Assembly: GCA_003165095.1 (NCBI GenBank)
Contig: PLSH01000286.1
Coordinates: 6,023 to 19,225, forward strand
DNA: 13,203 bases
Reading direction: 5' to 3'
From: Acidobacteriaceae bacterium
Lineage (GTDB): Bacteria > Acidobacteriota > Terriglobia > Terriglobales > Acidobacteriaceae
Shown: piece after piece, positions 1 through 7,119 of the stretch
Layout of the letters: each line of letters opens with the position of its first letter
Position numbering within the stretch: the stretch's first letter is position 1
Translations under genes and position numbers: made by a program
Notes under the pieces: model-generated
The model's database searches: none
Told to the model about the DNA's origin: nothing
The model's input: the letters and a program-made list of their open reading frames with translations, nothing else

Positions 1-413
1 ATCTGCATGTGGTCGAGGCCGGCGCGGTTGAGGCGCTCTATGCGTTCCTGGTTGAGCAGGTAGCCGTTGGTGATCATGCCGGCAATGGCTCCGGTGCAGC
101 GCATGCGTCGGATGATGTCGTCGAGCTGGGGGTGGGTGAGGGGCTCGCCGCCGGAGATGCCGATCATGGCGGTGCCGAGTCGGCCGAGGTGGTCGATGCG
201 GCGGTTCATCTCGTCGAGCGGAACCGGCTCTGAGACTTTGTCGTACTCGTTGCAGTAGGAGCAGGACAAGTTGCAGAAACGCATAGGGATAATCTGCGCC
301 AGGACGGGGTGGCCGGTGGAGGCCAGGGCGTGGGCGACCATGGCCAGTTCGCGCACTTTGCGAGTGGCCGCGATGCGCCGGCCGCGCGGCGTCGATCTCC
401 GGGGAGTTGCCAT
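1..413 (-). CDS. Radical SAM protein, N-terminal part (runs off the left edge)
   Basis: The visible 137 residues begin at the ATG at 413 and stay open to the window edge, so the C-terminal part is missing. A basic N-terminus (residues 1-20) is followed by the 4Fe-4S/SAM signature CxxxCxxC (C47, C51, C54, read as CNLSCSYC) and the SAM-binding GGEP motif at 88-91. This is the standard start of a radical SAM TIM barrel, in which the cluster cleaves SAM to a 5'-deoxyadenosyl radical. The text around the cysteines (IIPMRFCNLSCSYCNEYD) resembles MoaA/PqqE/SkfB-like proteins that act on peptides or cofactors, but the substrate cannot be read from this part and any SPASM domain would lie outside. The gene is divergent from the membrane-protein gene at 573, with 159 bp between them. 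No strong ribosome site precedes this ATG, but codon-to-protein coherence begins exactly there. Confidence 0.88.
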   Translation of the reverse strand, partial: MATPRRSTPRGRRIAATRKVRELAMVAHALASTGHPVLAQIIPMRFCNLSCSYCNEYDKVSEPVPLDEMNRRIDHLGRLGTAMIGISGGEPLTHPQLDDIIRRMRCTGAIAGMITNGYLLNQERIERLNRAGLDHMQ

Positions 414-572
414 CTTTACTATTGAAACATAGAAGGACACGGAACCAGGGGAGTTTCATTCAGCCTGCATCCGTCCCAAGTCTCAGAAGCGAGATTCTCC
501 GACGAGCTCTGGGCACCCGCCGGCTTCCTCCACTGCTATACTGCGCAACAACCTGCGCACGGAGGTAGCTTT

Positions 573-890
573 ATGTGGGATGGCGTGCATGCGCTTCTGA
601 CACAACATCCGAAGGCTCTCGGAGTTCTGGGCGACAGCCTGACTTTCCTGGGGTCCCTGCTGCTGGCTTTGGAGGCGCTCCTGAAGCAGACGGAGCGCAT
701 TTCAATTGACCGCAAGAGAACCATCGTGAGTCACTTCAAGCACGCCGTAGACGTGCGGGGCAACCCCATCGATCCGCAGGCGGTGGAGCAGAAATGGTTG
801 AAACTATGGGCCTTTGCGTCCAAGGCAGGGACCATCGCACTGGCCCTGGGGTTCGCGTGCCTGCTGGTGCGCCGCATTTTTGTGGAATGA
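573..890 (+). CDS. Small two-helix membrane protein of unknown function
   Basis: This 105-aa protein is not recognised as a member of any named family. Its ATG is preceded by a good ribosome site (GGAGG at 560-564, 8 bases away), which supports the start. A hydrophobic stretch at about residues 14-36 (rich in Leu, Ala and Gly) and a second at about 83-99 look like two transmembrane helices. They flank a hydrophilic, positively charged loop (about 38-82, with KQTERISIDRKR) that is probably cytoplasmic. A possible -10 (TATACT at 537-542) lies upstream without a matching -35. The stop is followed within 3 bases by the -10 of the AbrB-type gene, so the two are adjacent but probably separately initiated. 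No function can be assigned; an accessory membrane role is only a guess. Confidence 0.72.
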   Translation: MWDGVHALLTQHPKALGVLGDSLTFLGSLLLALEALLKQTERISIDRKRTIVSHFKHAVDVRGNPIDPQAVEQKWLKLWAFASKAGTIALALGFACLLVRRIFVE

Positions 891-892
891 GC

Positions 893-898
893 TATAAT
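893..898 (+). promoter_or_regulatory. -10 promoter element (perfect TATAAT) of the AbrB-type gene
   Basis: A consensus TATAAT lies 3 bp after the stop of the preceding gene and 31 bp before the AbrB-type ATG, so transcription would start near 905. There is no good -35 at 16-18 bp spacing, which suggests weak or activator-dependent use. The predicted start coincides with the left edge of the palindrome at 905-919. Confidence 0.5.
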
Positions 899-904
899 CG
901 GATT

Positions 905-919
905 GTCGGAAATTCCGAC
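905..919 (+). promoter_or_regulatory. Palindromic operator candidate GTCGGAA-A-TTCCGAC
   Basis: A perfect 7-bp inverted repeat (905-911 and 913-919) around a single central A lies between the TATAAT and the start codon of a DNA-binding protein of the AbrB/MazE class. With a one-base centre it cannot form a useful RNA hairpin, so a dimeric protein-binding site is the better reading. Autoregulation by binding at the promoter is established for AbrB/MazE-type antitoxins; that it applies here is inference from position. Confidence 0.5.
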
Positions 920-929
920 GGGCTAACCC

Positions 930-1295
930 ATGACAGACTCGAATGTGGCTGAATACACGCTGAGAATCGCGGGCAAACGCCAGGTCACGCTGCCGGAAGA
1001 TGTGCTGACCGCGCTCGACCTGAAGCAGGGCGATGAATTTCGGATCGTGGTCCGCAACCCTTCCGATATTCGACTGGTCCCCTACGCGCGTATCCGCAGG
1101 GACCTCATCACGCCTGAAATCGAGGAGATTCTCAAGAAGCGCAGGGCGGAAATTGAAAACGGCGCGGAGATGATCTCGCAGGAAGAACTCCTGAAGAGGG
1201 CCGCGGTGAAGAATGCGCAGCGGCGGATTCGGTCTCAAGCGAAGCCGGCTGCGAGGGCAGTTCTTCAAGAGGCAGAGAGTGTGGCTTCGAGATAA
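930..1295 (+). CDS. AbrB/MazE/SpoVT-type DNA-binding protein, possible antitoxin
   Basis: The 121-aa protein has a swapped-hairpin AbrB domain at about residues 9-50, seen in the typical run GKRQVTLPEDVLTALDLKQG followed by a D-E-F-R-I-V-V strand. In this family two chains interlace to form the DNA-binding fold. The remainder (about 57-121) is charged and helical, with a segment around EEILKKRRAEIENGAEMIS that looks like the toxin-wrapping tail of an antitoxin. A perfect -10 and a palindrome lie just upstream, and a small gene follows after 21 bp on the same strand, the usual two-gene layout of a type II toxin-antitoxin locus. No clear ribosome site is visible, and the leader would be only about 25 nt. 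A plain transcriptional regulator is the alternative. Confidence 0.83.
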   Translation: MTDSNVAEYTLRIAGKRQVTLPEDVLTALDLKQGDEFRIVVRNPSDIRLVPYARIRRDLITPEIEEILKKRRAEIENGAEMISQEELLKRAAVKNAQRRIRSQAKPAARAVLQEAESVASR

Positions 1296-1316
1296 GCCCG
1301 GCGTGGGGTCCGTTTG

Positions 1317-1625
1317 ATGGCGAAAGAGTACGCGGAAATCTGCTGGCCCGAAAAACCACAAGCCGAATTCTATGACCTGACTAAGAAGAGCCAGGACCGG
1401 TTGTCGGCATTCCTTGAGAAGCAGCGCGTGGCGCTGGAACGCTCTGGAGGCGGCAATCAAGAGGGCTTTGCCTGGGAGTGGGAACCTGGCTTTGCCGTCT
1501 ATTGGGACATCAAGCTCAAGCCGCAGTTCCGCGAAACCGGCGGCAGGCCCGCGCTCTCAACATCGCGCGCAACGCAGGGCAGACATTATCGAATTGAGGT
1601 TCTTGAGATCAGAAAACTTTCCTAA
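1317..1625 (+). CDS. Small protein downstream of the AbrB-type gene, candidate toxin
   Basis: This 102-aa protein starts at the ATG at 1317; a TTG immediately before it (1314) would add one residue. It is not confidently recognised. The N-terminal half is helical and charged (about residues 14-42, rich in Lys, Arg, Glu and Gln), the middle has an aromatic strand-like run (FAWEWEPGFAVYWDIKLKPQ), and the end closes with a strand-like HYRIEVLEIRKLS. A helical hairpin followed by beta strands with basic residues near the C-terminus is compatible with a RelE/ParE-like toxin, but the usual catalytic residues cannot be pinned down. The case rests mainly on its size and its position 21 bp after an AbrB/MazE-type gene. 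An overlapping ORF in another frame (1414-1692) lacks protein-like composition and is taken as a shadow. Confidence 0.6.
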   Translation: MAKEYAEICWPEKPQAEFYDLTKKSQDRLSAFLEKQRVALERSGGGNQEGFAWEWEPGFAVYWDIKLKPQFRETGGRPALSTSRATQGRHYRIEVLEIRKLS

Positions 1626-1714
1626 CCGCTGGCACGTGGCTCACATCTCAAACCCCGAAAATCAGGGCGCCCTGGTTCTCTCTTCCTGGTAAAACATGTG
1701 TGGATGCAGGTCAG

Positions 1715-1755
1715 GCGACGTCGCACTGCTTACGTTGATGATCTCCGCGACGTCG
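1715..1755 (+). repeat. Paired direct repeat GCGACGTCG, 32-bp spacing
   Basis: GCGACGTCG occurs at 1715-1723 (extended to the 10-bp palindrome GCGACGTCGC, 1715-1724) and again at 1747-1755. The start-to-start distance is 32 bp, close to three helical turns. Both copies lie in the 191-bp gap between the candidate toxin and the DinB gene, 62 bp upstream of the DinB ATG. They could be a pair of regulator sites or chance in GC-rich DNA. Confidence 0.3.
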
Positions 1756-1816
1756 AACTGGACAGCATTTCAAACGGCAAAACTCCCCTAATTTCATTTC
1801 TGAGAGGTCAGTTCCC

Positions 1817-2351
1817 ATGAAAAGACTGGTTTTGCTGTTGCTGCTGGCTGTGCCGCTGGCGGCTTTTGCTCAGAACACAAAACGACCGACTACGCTGCGC
1901 GGCGTGCTGCTGGAGGAGCTGCGCACCACGCACACCCCGGGAGGACTGGTTTGTGCCGGCGAGCGTGGCCGTTGACGGCCTGACGGTGGATCAGGCCAAA
2001 TGGAGCTCCGGAAACGGGAACCACTCCGTGGGCCAACTGGCTTATCACCTGTGGTACTGGAACGCGCGGGAGCTGGCCGACTTCAAAGGCGAGAAGCTGC
2101 CCCCGTTCGACGGGAATAACAACGAGACCATTGACAATTTCAACGCCGCGCAGTGGGCGGACTTACAGAAAAAGCTGAACCAGGTGCTTACGGACTGGGA
2201 GACGGCGGTGGAGAATGCCGACGACCAGAAGCTGGCGGCGAACGCATCGCTGATTGCGCATGTGGCGACGCACAACGCGTACCACATCGGGCAGATTCTC
2301 TACGTGCGCAAGCTTGAGGGCGCGTGGGATCCGAGCAAGGGCGTGAAGTAG
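1817..2351 (+). pseudogene. Exported DinB-family protein, interrupted by a one-base frameshift
   Basis: The ATG at 1817 has a purine-rich site (GAGAGG at 1802-1807) and encodes a clear signal peptide (MKRLVLLLLLAVPLAAFAQ) followed by the first helix of a DinB four-helix bundle (TLRGVLLEELRTTH). That frame ends at a TGA at 1973-1975. The rest of the domain continues in another frame to the TAG at 2349-2351, with DinB hallmarks including NHSVGQLAYHLWYWN and HVATHNAYHIGQI, whose histidines would bind a metal ion. Removing one base from CCCCGGG (1935-1941) joins the frames as ...HTPEDWFVP, which reads naturally. So either the gene is broken by a +1 insertion or the read has a homopolymer error; the intact quality of the downstream frame favours a sequencing error or a very recent mutation. 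The reaction of this exported DinB group is not known to me. Confidence 0.82.
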
Positions 2352-2370
2352 GGGGGCAGGCTCGAAGGCC

Positions 2371-3594
2371 TTACAAAGCGCGGGCGGCGGCTACGGCTGA
2401 GGCCCAGGCCCACTGGAAGTTGAATCCGCCGAGATGGCCGGTGACGTCTACGGCTTCTCCAATGAAGAAGAGGCCAGGGACAGCGCGGGACTCCATGGTT
2501 CGCGCGTGGAGGCTTGCAGTGTCAATGCCGCCGGCGGTGACTTCGGCCTTGTCGAAGCCTTCGGTTCCGACGGGATGAAACGGGAAGCGGCGGAGGACGC
2601 GCTCGCAGGCTTCGAGGGCGGGATTTCCCCAGCCGGAGGGTGCGCCGGCCTGGGCCAGAAACGCGGCCAGTCGCTGGGGGAGCACGGCATGGAGCGCCTG
2701 CTTGAGGGCAGCTTCGTCGCGCCGTGCGCCGGGCTGGCGGAGGGTGGCCAGAAGGCTGTCGCCGGCGGGCAGGCCAGGGGCGAAGTCGACCAGAAGGGGC
2801 TCTCCGGGACGCCAATAGGAGGAGGCCTGGAGGATGGCCGGGCCGCTGAGGCCGCGGTGGGTGATGAGCAGCTTTTCCCTAAAGCGAGTGGCGGCGCGGG
2901 GTTTGCCTCTGGTGGCAGCGTCCGCAGGGCCGGCCCAGGCCTCGACCTCGGCCGCGACGCCGGCGAGCTGGGTCCAGCGCGCCTCGTCGCCGCCGAGGAG
3001 AAGCGGAACCAGGGCCGGTCGCGGCGGGATGACGGCCAATCCAAACTGGCGTGCGAGATCGTAGGCCAGGGACGTAGCGCCGAGTTTGGGAATGGAAAGG
3101 CCGCCGGCAGCGACCACCAGCGCATTGGCCTGAAGATCGCCCTGCGAAGATGCGACGCGGAATTCGCCGGAGGCGGCGCGTTCGACGGCGATGTTGCGCG
3201 CATTCAGGATGAGTTCCACGCGGCCGGATTCACACTCGGCGAGCAGCATGTCGAGAATGGCGCGGGAGGAGTGGTCGCAAAAGAGCTGGCCGAGGGTTTT
3301 TTCGTGCCAGGGGATGCGGTAGCGATCGACGAGCTCAATGAAATGGCGCGGCTGGTAGAGGGCGAGCGCGGATTTGGCGAAGTGGAGATTATTCGAGAGA
3401 AAGTTCGCTGGGGTGCAGCGGAGGTTGGTGAAGTTGCATCGACCGCCGCCGGAGATGAGGATTTTGCGTCCGGGCTGGCCATTGTGCTCGAGCAGCGCGA
3501 CGCGGCGGCCGCGCCGGCCGGCGACTGAGGAGCACATGAGCCCGGCTGCTCCTGCGCCCAACACGATTACATCGAACTGGCGAGGGGCGGGCAT
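2371..3594 (-). CDS. HI0933/BaiN-family FAD-dependent oxidoreductase
   Basis: The 407-aa protein shows the Rossmann FAD-binding motif GAGAAG near residues 13-18 and the acidic residue ending strand 2 (ALLEHN). The family signature GRKILISGGGRCNFTN lies at about 42-57, and the C-terminal family motif (GGIDTASLHARTMESRAVPG, then FFIGEAVDVTGHLGGFNFQW) closes the FAD site. Its length fits the family, typically about 400 residues. Members are cytoplasmic flavoproteins known as YhiN/HI0933; one relative, BaiN, reduces steroid double bonds in bile-acid metabolism, but most have no known substrate and none is claimed here. The stop lies 19 bp from the stop of the convergent DinB gene, leaving no room for a conventional terminator. 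No strong ribosome site precedes the ATG at 3594, but the protein begins properly there. Confidence 0.92.
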   Translation of the reverse strand: MPAPRQFDVIVLGAGAAGLMCSSVAGRRGRRVALLEHNGQPGRKILISGGGRCNFTNLRCTPANFLSNNLHFAKSALALYQPRHFIELVDRYRIPWHEKTLGQLFCDHSSRAILDMLLAECESGRVELILNARNIAVERAASGEFRVASSQGDLQANALVVAAGGLSIPKLGATSLAYDLARQFGLAVIPPRPALVPLLLGGDEARWTQLAGVAAEVEAWAGPADAATRGKPRAATRFREKLLITHRGLSGPAILQASSYWRPGEPLLVDFAPGLPAGDSLLATLRQPGARRDEAALKQALHAVLPQRLAAFLAQAGAPSGWGNPALEACERVLRRFPFHPVGTEGFDKAEVTAGGIDTASLHARTMESRAVPGLFFIGEAVDVTGHLGGFNFQWAWASAVAAARAL

Positions 3595-3646
3595 GGGTGT
3601 TTTCAGGATAGCGGGATGGGGCTGAGCACGGGTGATTGAGACTTGT

Positions 3647-3709
3647 GCTGTCCCACCCTGGCGACAAAAACGAAGACTTCGTGCCCAGAGGGCGCCCAGA
3701 TGGGGCAGC
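3647..3709. repeat. Structured intergenic palindrome, possible dispersed repeat or terminator
   Basis: In the 166-bp gap between pckG and the flavoprotein gene, GCTGTCCCACC (3647-3657) can pair with GATGGGGCAGC (3699-3709) over 10 of 11 positions, counting one G-T wobble. Nested inside are ACGAAG/CTTCGT (3670-3675 and 3677-3682, central A) and the 8-bp palindrome GGGCGCCC (3690-3697). The layered symmetry is unlike ordinary spacer and looks like a mobile REP-like element. On the minus strand it lies just downstream of the pckG stop and could end or stabilise that transcript, although no T-run follows. Confidence 0.45.
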
Positions 3710-3760
3710 CGGCATTGTGCTGAACAATCCGGCCGGAAAGCGCTTGAGCCTCGCGCGCAC

Positions 3761-5584
3761 TTAGAGGCGGCAGATGAGGAGTTCGCGCTCGTAGATCATT
3801 TCCGAAGGCAGGTGGTCGTGGAGGTCGATGAAGAGCTCTTCGTGGGCGATGACTTCGGCACGCCATTGCACGCGATCGACGGCCTGGAGGCGATCAAACT
3901 GTTCGCGAGAGAAATCGAGGCCGTTCCAGTCGATGTCCTTGTAGTAGGGCGTCCAGCCGATGGGAGTTTCCTTGCCCTGGGCGCGGCCGCGAACGCGATC
4001 CACGATCCACTTGAGGATGCGGATGTTTTCGCCGAAGCCGGGCCAGAGGAAGTTACCTTCATCGTCTTTGCGGAACCAGTTGACGTGGAAGACGCGGGGC
4101 GTGGAGTTGAGGCGGCGCTGCATTTTGATCCAGTGACGAAAATAATCTCCCATGTGGTAGCCGCAGAAGGGGAGCATGGCCATGGGATCGCGGCGCAGCT
4201 TGCCGATGGTGCCGGTGGCGGCAGCGGTCATCTCAGAAGCCATGGTGGCGCCCATGTAGACTCCGGCGCTCCAGTTGAAGGCCTGGTAGACGAGGGGCAT
4301 GGTGGTGGAGCGGCGGCCGCCGAAGACGATGGCGCTCAAGGGGACGCCTTCAGGATCCTGCCAGGCGGGATCGATACTTGGACATTGCGAAGCGGGGGCA
4401 GTGAAGCGGCCGTTGGGATGCGCGGCCTTGGCGCCGGTGCGGCGGCCGAGCTCAGGGGTCCAGAGGTTGCCTTGCCAGTCGAGGCACTCGGCGGGAGGAG
4501 TGTCGGTCATGCCTTCCCACCACACGCCGCCTTCGGGAGTGAGCGCAACATTAGTAAAGATGGTATTGCTCGCCAACGCTGCCATGGCGTTGGGATTGGT
4601 TTTGACGCTGGTGCCGGGCGCGACGCCGAAAAATCCGAATTCAGGATTGATGGCGCGGAGCTGGCCGGATGCATCGGGCCGAATCCAGGCAATATCGTCG
4701 CCAACGGTCCAGACTTTCCAGCCCTCAAACCCCCGGGGCGGAATCATCATGGCGAAGTTGGTTTTGCCACAGGCTGAAGGAAACGCAGCGGCCACGTAGG
4801 TTTTTTCGCCAGCGGGGTTTTCGAGGCCGACGATGAGCATGTGCTCGGCCATCCAGCCCTCGTCGCGAGCCATGTTGGAAGCGATGCGCAGAGCAAAGCA
4901 TTTTTTGCCGAGCAGCGCGTTGCCGCCGTAGCCGGAGCCATAGGACCAGATTTCGCGCGATTCAGGAAAGTGGACGATGTACTTGGTGTCGTTGCAGGGC
5001 CACGGCACGTCATTCTGGCCCGGCTCAAGCGGCATGCCCACCGAGTGCATGCAGGGAACCACGCGCTTGACGTCCTTGTCGATTTCCGCGAAGACGGGGC
5101 GGCCGATGCGGGCCATGATGCGCATGTTGACCACGACATAAGGGGAATCAGTGAGCTGCACGCCTATCTGCGAGGCGGGGGAGTTGAGCGGCCCCATGCA
5201 AAAGGCAAGCACGTACATGATGCGTCCGCGCATGGATCCCTGAAAGAGATCCTTGAGCTTGCGGCGCATCTGGAAGGGGTCTTCCCAGTTGTTGGTGGGG
5301 CCGGTGCTATCGCGGGAGAGCGAGCAGATGAAGGTCCGCTCTTCAACGCGGGCGACGTCGCGGACGTCAGAGCGGGCATAGAAGCAGCCAGGCCAGAGAT
5401 CCCGATTCAAGCGGACGAAGGTGCCTCGATCTACGAGCAGCGCGCAGAGGCGATCGTATTCCTGCTGGGAGCCGTCGACCCAATGAATGGAATCGGGGCG
5501 GGTGAGGTCGGCCATTTTTTCGACCCAGCGCAGAAGGTGCTTATTGGTGCTGAGGACAGAACCGGATTGAGCCTTGGTTGCCAT
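3761..5584 (-). CDS. pckG: Phosphoenolpyruvate carboxykinase (GTP)
   Basis: This 607-aa cytoplasmic enzyme converts oxaloacetate and GTP to phosphoenolpyruvate, GDP and CO2, the entry step of gluconeogenesis. It is the GTP class, not the ATP class: the P-loop reads PSACGKTN (269-276) with the class-specific reactive cysteine at C272. The kinase-2 metal-binding motif TVGDDIAWI is at 293-301. Other expected parts are present: R71 for substrate carboxylate binding, SGYGGN (217-222), the metal-ligand region with K227/K228 and H248, and the mobile lid around SEMTAAATG. The length is normal and no key residue is missing. The ATG at 5584 has a strong ribosome site (AGGAG at 5590-5594). The gene lies 146 bp downstream of the sigma-54 response regulator on the same strand, so read-through or direct regulation is possible. 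A -10-like TATAAG (5604-5609) lacks a matching -35. Confidence 0.97.
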   Translation of the reverse strand: MATKAQSGSVLSTNKHLLRWVEKMADLTRPDSIHWVDGSQQEYDRLCALLVDRGTFVRLNRDLWPGCFYARSDVRDVARVEERTFICSLSRDSTGPTNNWEDPFQMRRKLKDLFQGSMRGRIMYVLAFCMGPLNSPASQIGVQLTDSPYVVVNMRIMARIGRPVFAEIDKDVKRVVPCMHSVGMPLEPGQNDVPWPCNDTKYIVHFPESREIWSYGSGYGGNALLGKKCFALRIASNMARDEGWMAEHMLIVGLENPAGEKTYVAAAFPSACGKTNFAMMIPPRGFEGWKVWTVGDDIAWIRPDASGQLRAINPEFGFFGVAPGTSVKTNPNAMAALASNTIFTNVALTPEGGVWWEGMTDTPPAECLDWQGNLWTPELGRRTGAKAAHPNGRFTAPASQCPSIDPAWQDPEGVPLSAIVFGGRRSTTMPLVYQAFNWSAGVYMGATMASEMTAAATGTIGKLRRDPMAMLPFCGYHMGDYFRHWIKMQRRLNSTPRVFHVNWFRKDDEGNFLWPGFGENIRILKWIVDRVRGRAQGKETPIGWTPYYKDIDWNGLDFSREQFDRLQAVDRVQWRAEVIAHEELFIDLHDHLPSEMIYERELLICRL

Positions 5585-5673
5585 CGTTTCTCCTGCGTAC
5601 GCGCTTATAGGAGATTCTTACACGAGGCGCGTGACGGAATCCAGATTCGGTGAGGATGTTGCTTTTGTGCGTG

Positions 5674-5693
5674 GCTGGGGTGCGGCGCCCAGC
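5674..5693 (-). terminator. Short GC hairpin between the response regulator and pckG
   Basis: GCTGGG (5674-5679) pairs with CCCAGC (5688-5693) around an 8-base loop, about 40 bp downstream of the response-regulator stop. There is no T-run after it, so it is at best a weak or factor-assisted terminator, or a partial barrier between the operon and pckG. Confidence 0.25.
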
Positions 5694-5730
5694 ATCCGAG
5701 GGCCGGGCTGCAGAGCCGGTGGCCAGGGAC

Positions 5731-7119
5731 CTAGTCTACGTGCCCGGGGAGGTGTTGCAGATCGATTCCCAATTGCTGGCATTTCTTGTAGAGATGGCTG
5801 CGTTCGAGGCCCAGGGCCCTGGCGGTTTGGGTGATGTGACGGCCGTGGCGTTCGAGCTCCGCGAGCACGATGGCGCGCTCATAGGCGAGCACGCGCTGGG
5901 CGAGGCTCTCGTGCTCCGCGCTTCCACTTGCTGGACTGGGATTGGCGGAAGGACGAACGGCCGGCAGCGCCAGGCGCACGTCTTCGGCGGTGACTTCGCT
6001 GTCGGCGAGGAGTAAAAGGCGCTCGAGGACATTGCGCAGCTCGCGGATGTTTCCGGGCCATGCGTACTCCTGCAGAGCTTCAATGGCGGCGGGAGCAAAG
6101 CCGACGGGCTTCCATCCGTTCTGCGCGCTGACCTGGCCGGCGAAGTGGCCGACGAGAGCGGGAAGGTCTTCGCGACGCTGGCGCAAAGGCGGTAACTGGA
6201 CGGGAAACACGACGACGCGGTGATAGAGATCGCGCCGAAAGACGCCGGATTCGACCAGCTGCTCGAGGTTGCGGTGCGTGGCCACAACTACGCGGACATC
6301 GACGGCGGTGGGCTTGCTGGAACCGATGCGCTCGACCTCGCCCTCTTCGAGAACGCGCAGGAGCTTGGCCTGCATGGCGGTGGGCATGTCGCCGATTTCG
6401 TCGAGAAACAGAGTGCCGCGATGAGCCTGCTCGAACTTGCCGGTATGGCGCTGCGCGGCGCCGGTGAAGGAACCTTTCTCGTGGCCGAAAAGTTCGCTTT
6501 CTATGAGCTCCGCGGGAACGGCGGCACAGTTGAGAGTGACGAACGGCGCGGCGGCGCGATGGCTTTTTTCATGCAAGGTTCGCGCCACCAGTTCCTTGCC
6601 GGTTCCAGTCTCGCCATAGATGCAGACGCGGGTTTCGCTGGCAGCAACGCGCTCAATCTGGGCCATGACGCGGCGCATGGTTTCGCCTTCAAAGACCAGC
6701 GTGTGTTTGCCCACGCGGGCACGCAGGTCGCGATTTTCAGTTTCGAGGCGGGTGATCTTGAGCGCGTTTTCGAGGGTGACGAGGAGTTTTTCGGTAGTGA
6801 GCGGCTTCTCAAGAAAATCGAGCGCCCCGAGGCGCGTGGCACGCACCGCCATCTCGATGTGGGCCTGCCCGCTCATCATCACGACCGGCGCGGCGACGCC
6901 GGCGGTCTTGAGATCTTCAAGCAGGGCGAGACCGTCGCGGCGGGGCATGACGACATCGCTCAGGATGAGGTCAAATGGCTGGGCGCGAGCCAGCTCGAGG
7001 GCGCGAGCGGCGTTGTCGCAGACTACGGCCTCGTGCCCGGCCAGGCGAAAGGCGCGGGACAGCGAAGCCAGGGTGTTGGCCTCGTCATCGACGATGAGGA
7101 TGTTGGCTTTTGCGCTCAT
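5731..7119 (-). CDS. Sigma-54-dependent response regulator, NtrC/NtrX type
   Basis: The 462-aa protein has all three parts of an NtrC-family activator. The receiver (1-about 120) has the acidic pocket D11/D12, phosphoacceptor D55, S83 and K105. The AAA+ domain (about 140-370) has Walker A GETGTGKE (169-176), the sigma-54 contact loop GSFTGA (216-221, Ser in place of the common Ala), Walker B GTLFLDE (235-241) and the arginine-rich RRDLYHR (295-301). The C-terminal Fis-type helix-turn-helix (about 426-450) contains TQTARALGLERSHLYKK. When phosphorylated, such proteins oligomerise upstream of sigma-54 promoters and use ATP to open them. Its ATG overlaps the stop of the kinase gene by four bases (ATGA at 7116-7119), so the two are translationally coupled and almost certainly cognate. 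Targets are not visible; pckG is the next gene downstream. Confidence 0.95.
   Translation of the reverse strand: MSAKANILIVDDEANTLASLSRAFRLAGHEAVVCDNAARALELARAQPFDLILSDVVMPRRDGLALLEDLKTAGVAAPVVMMSGQAHIEMAVRATRLGALDFLEKPLTTEKLLVTLENALKITRLETENRDLRARVGKHTLVFEGETMRRVMAQIERVAASETRVCIYGETGTGKELVARTLHEKSHRAAAPFVTLNCAAVPAELIESELFGHEKGSFTGAAQRHTGKFEQAHRGTLFLDEIGDMPTAMQAKLLRVLEEGEVERIGSSKPTAVDVRVVVATHRNLEQLVESGVFRRDLYHRVVVFPVQLPPLRQRREDLPALVGHFAGQVSAQNGWKPVGFAPAAIEALQEYAWPGNIRELRNVLERLLLLADSEVTAEDVRLALPAVRPSANPSPASGSAEHESLAQRVLAYERAIVLAELERHGRHITQTARALGLERSHLYKKCQQLGIDLQHLPGHVD

Noticed and set aside
1414..1692. Overlapping plus-strand frame (92 aa) inside and beyond the candidate toxin gene
   Set aside because: Low-complexity Ser/Arg/Ala composition in its first two thirds and no ribosome site; the other frame reads more like a protein and ends cleanly.
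2434..3528. Long plus-strand open frame (364 aa) opposite the flavoprotein gene
   Set aside because: It is Gly/Ala/Glu-rich without any domain pattern, and the opposite strand encodes a clear HI0933-family protein; high third-position GC leaves the antisense frame open.
3603..3866. Minus-strand frame (87 aa) in the gap between pckG and the flavoprotein gene
   Set aside because: It overlaps the 3' end of pckG in another frame and its C-terminal half is simply the translated palindromic element.
3632..4777. Plus-strand open frame (381 aa) opposite pckG
   Set aside because: Antisense shadow of a well conserved enzyme; no ribosome site and no recognisable motif.
5629..5643. Sigma-54 promoter candidate (GG-N10-GC) upstream of pckG
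   Set aside because: Only the invariant GG and GC match; the surrounding -24 and -12 bases do not. A second candidate, TGGC...TGCA at about 5709-5725, has spacing one base too long.
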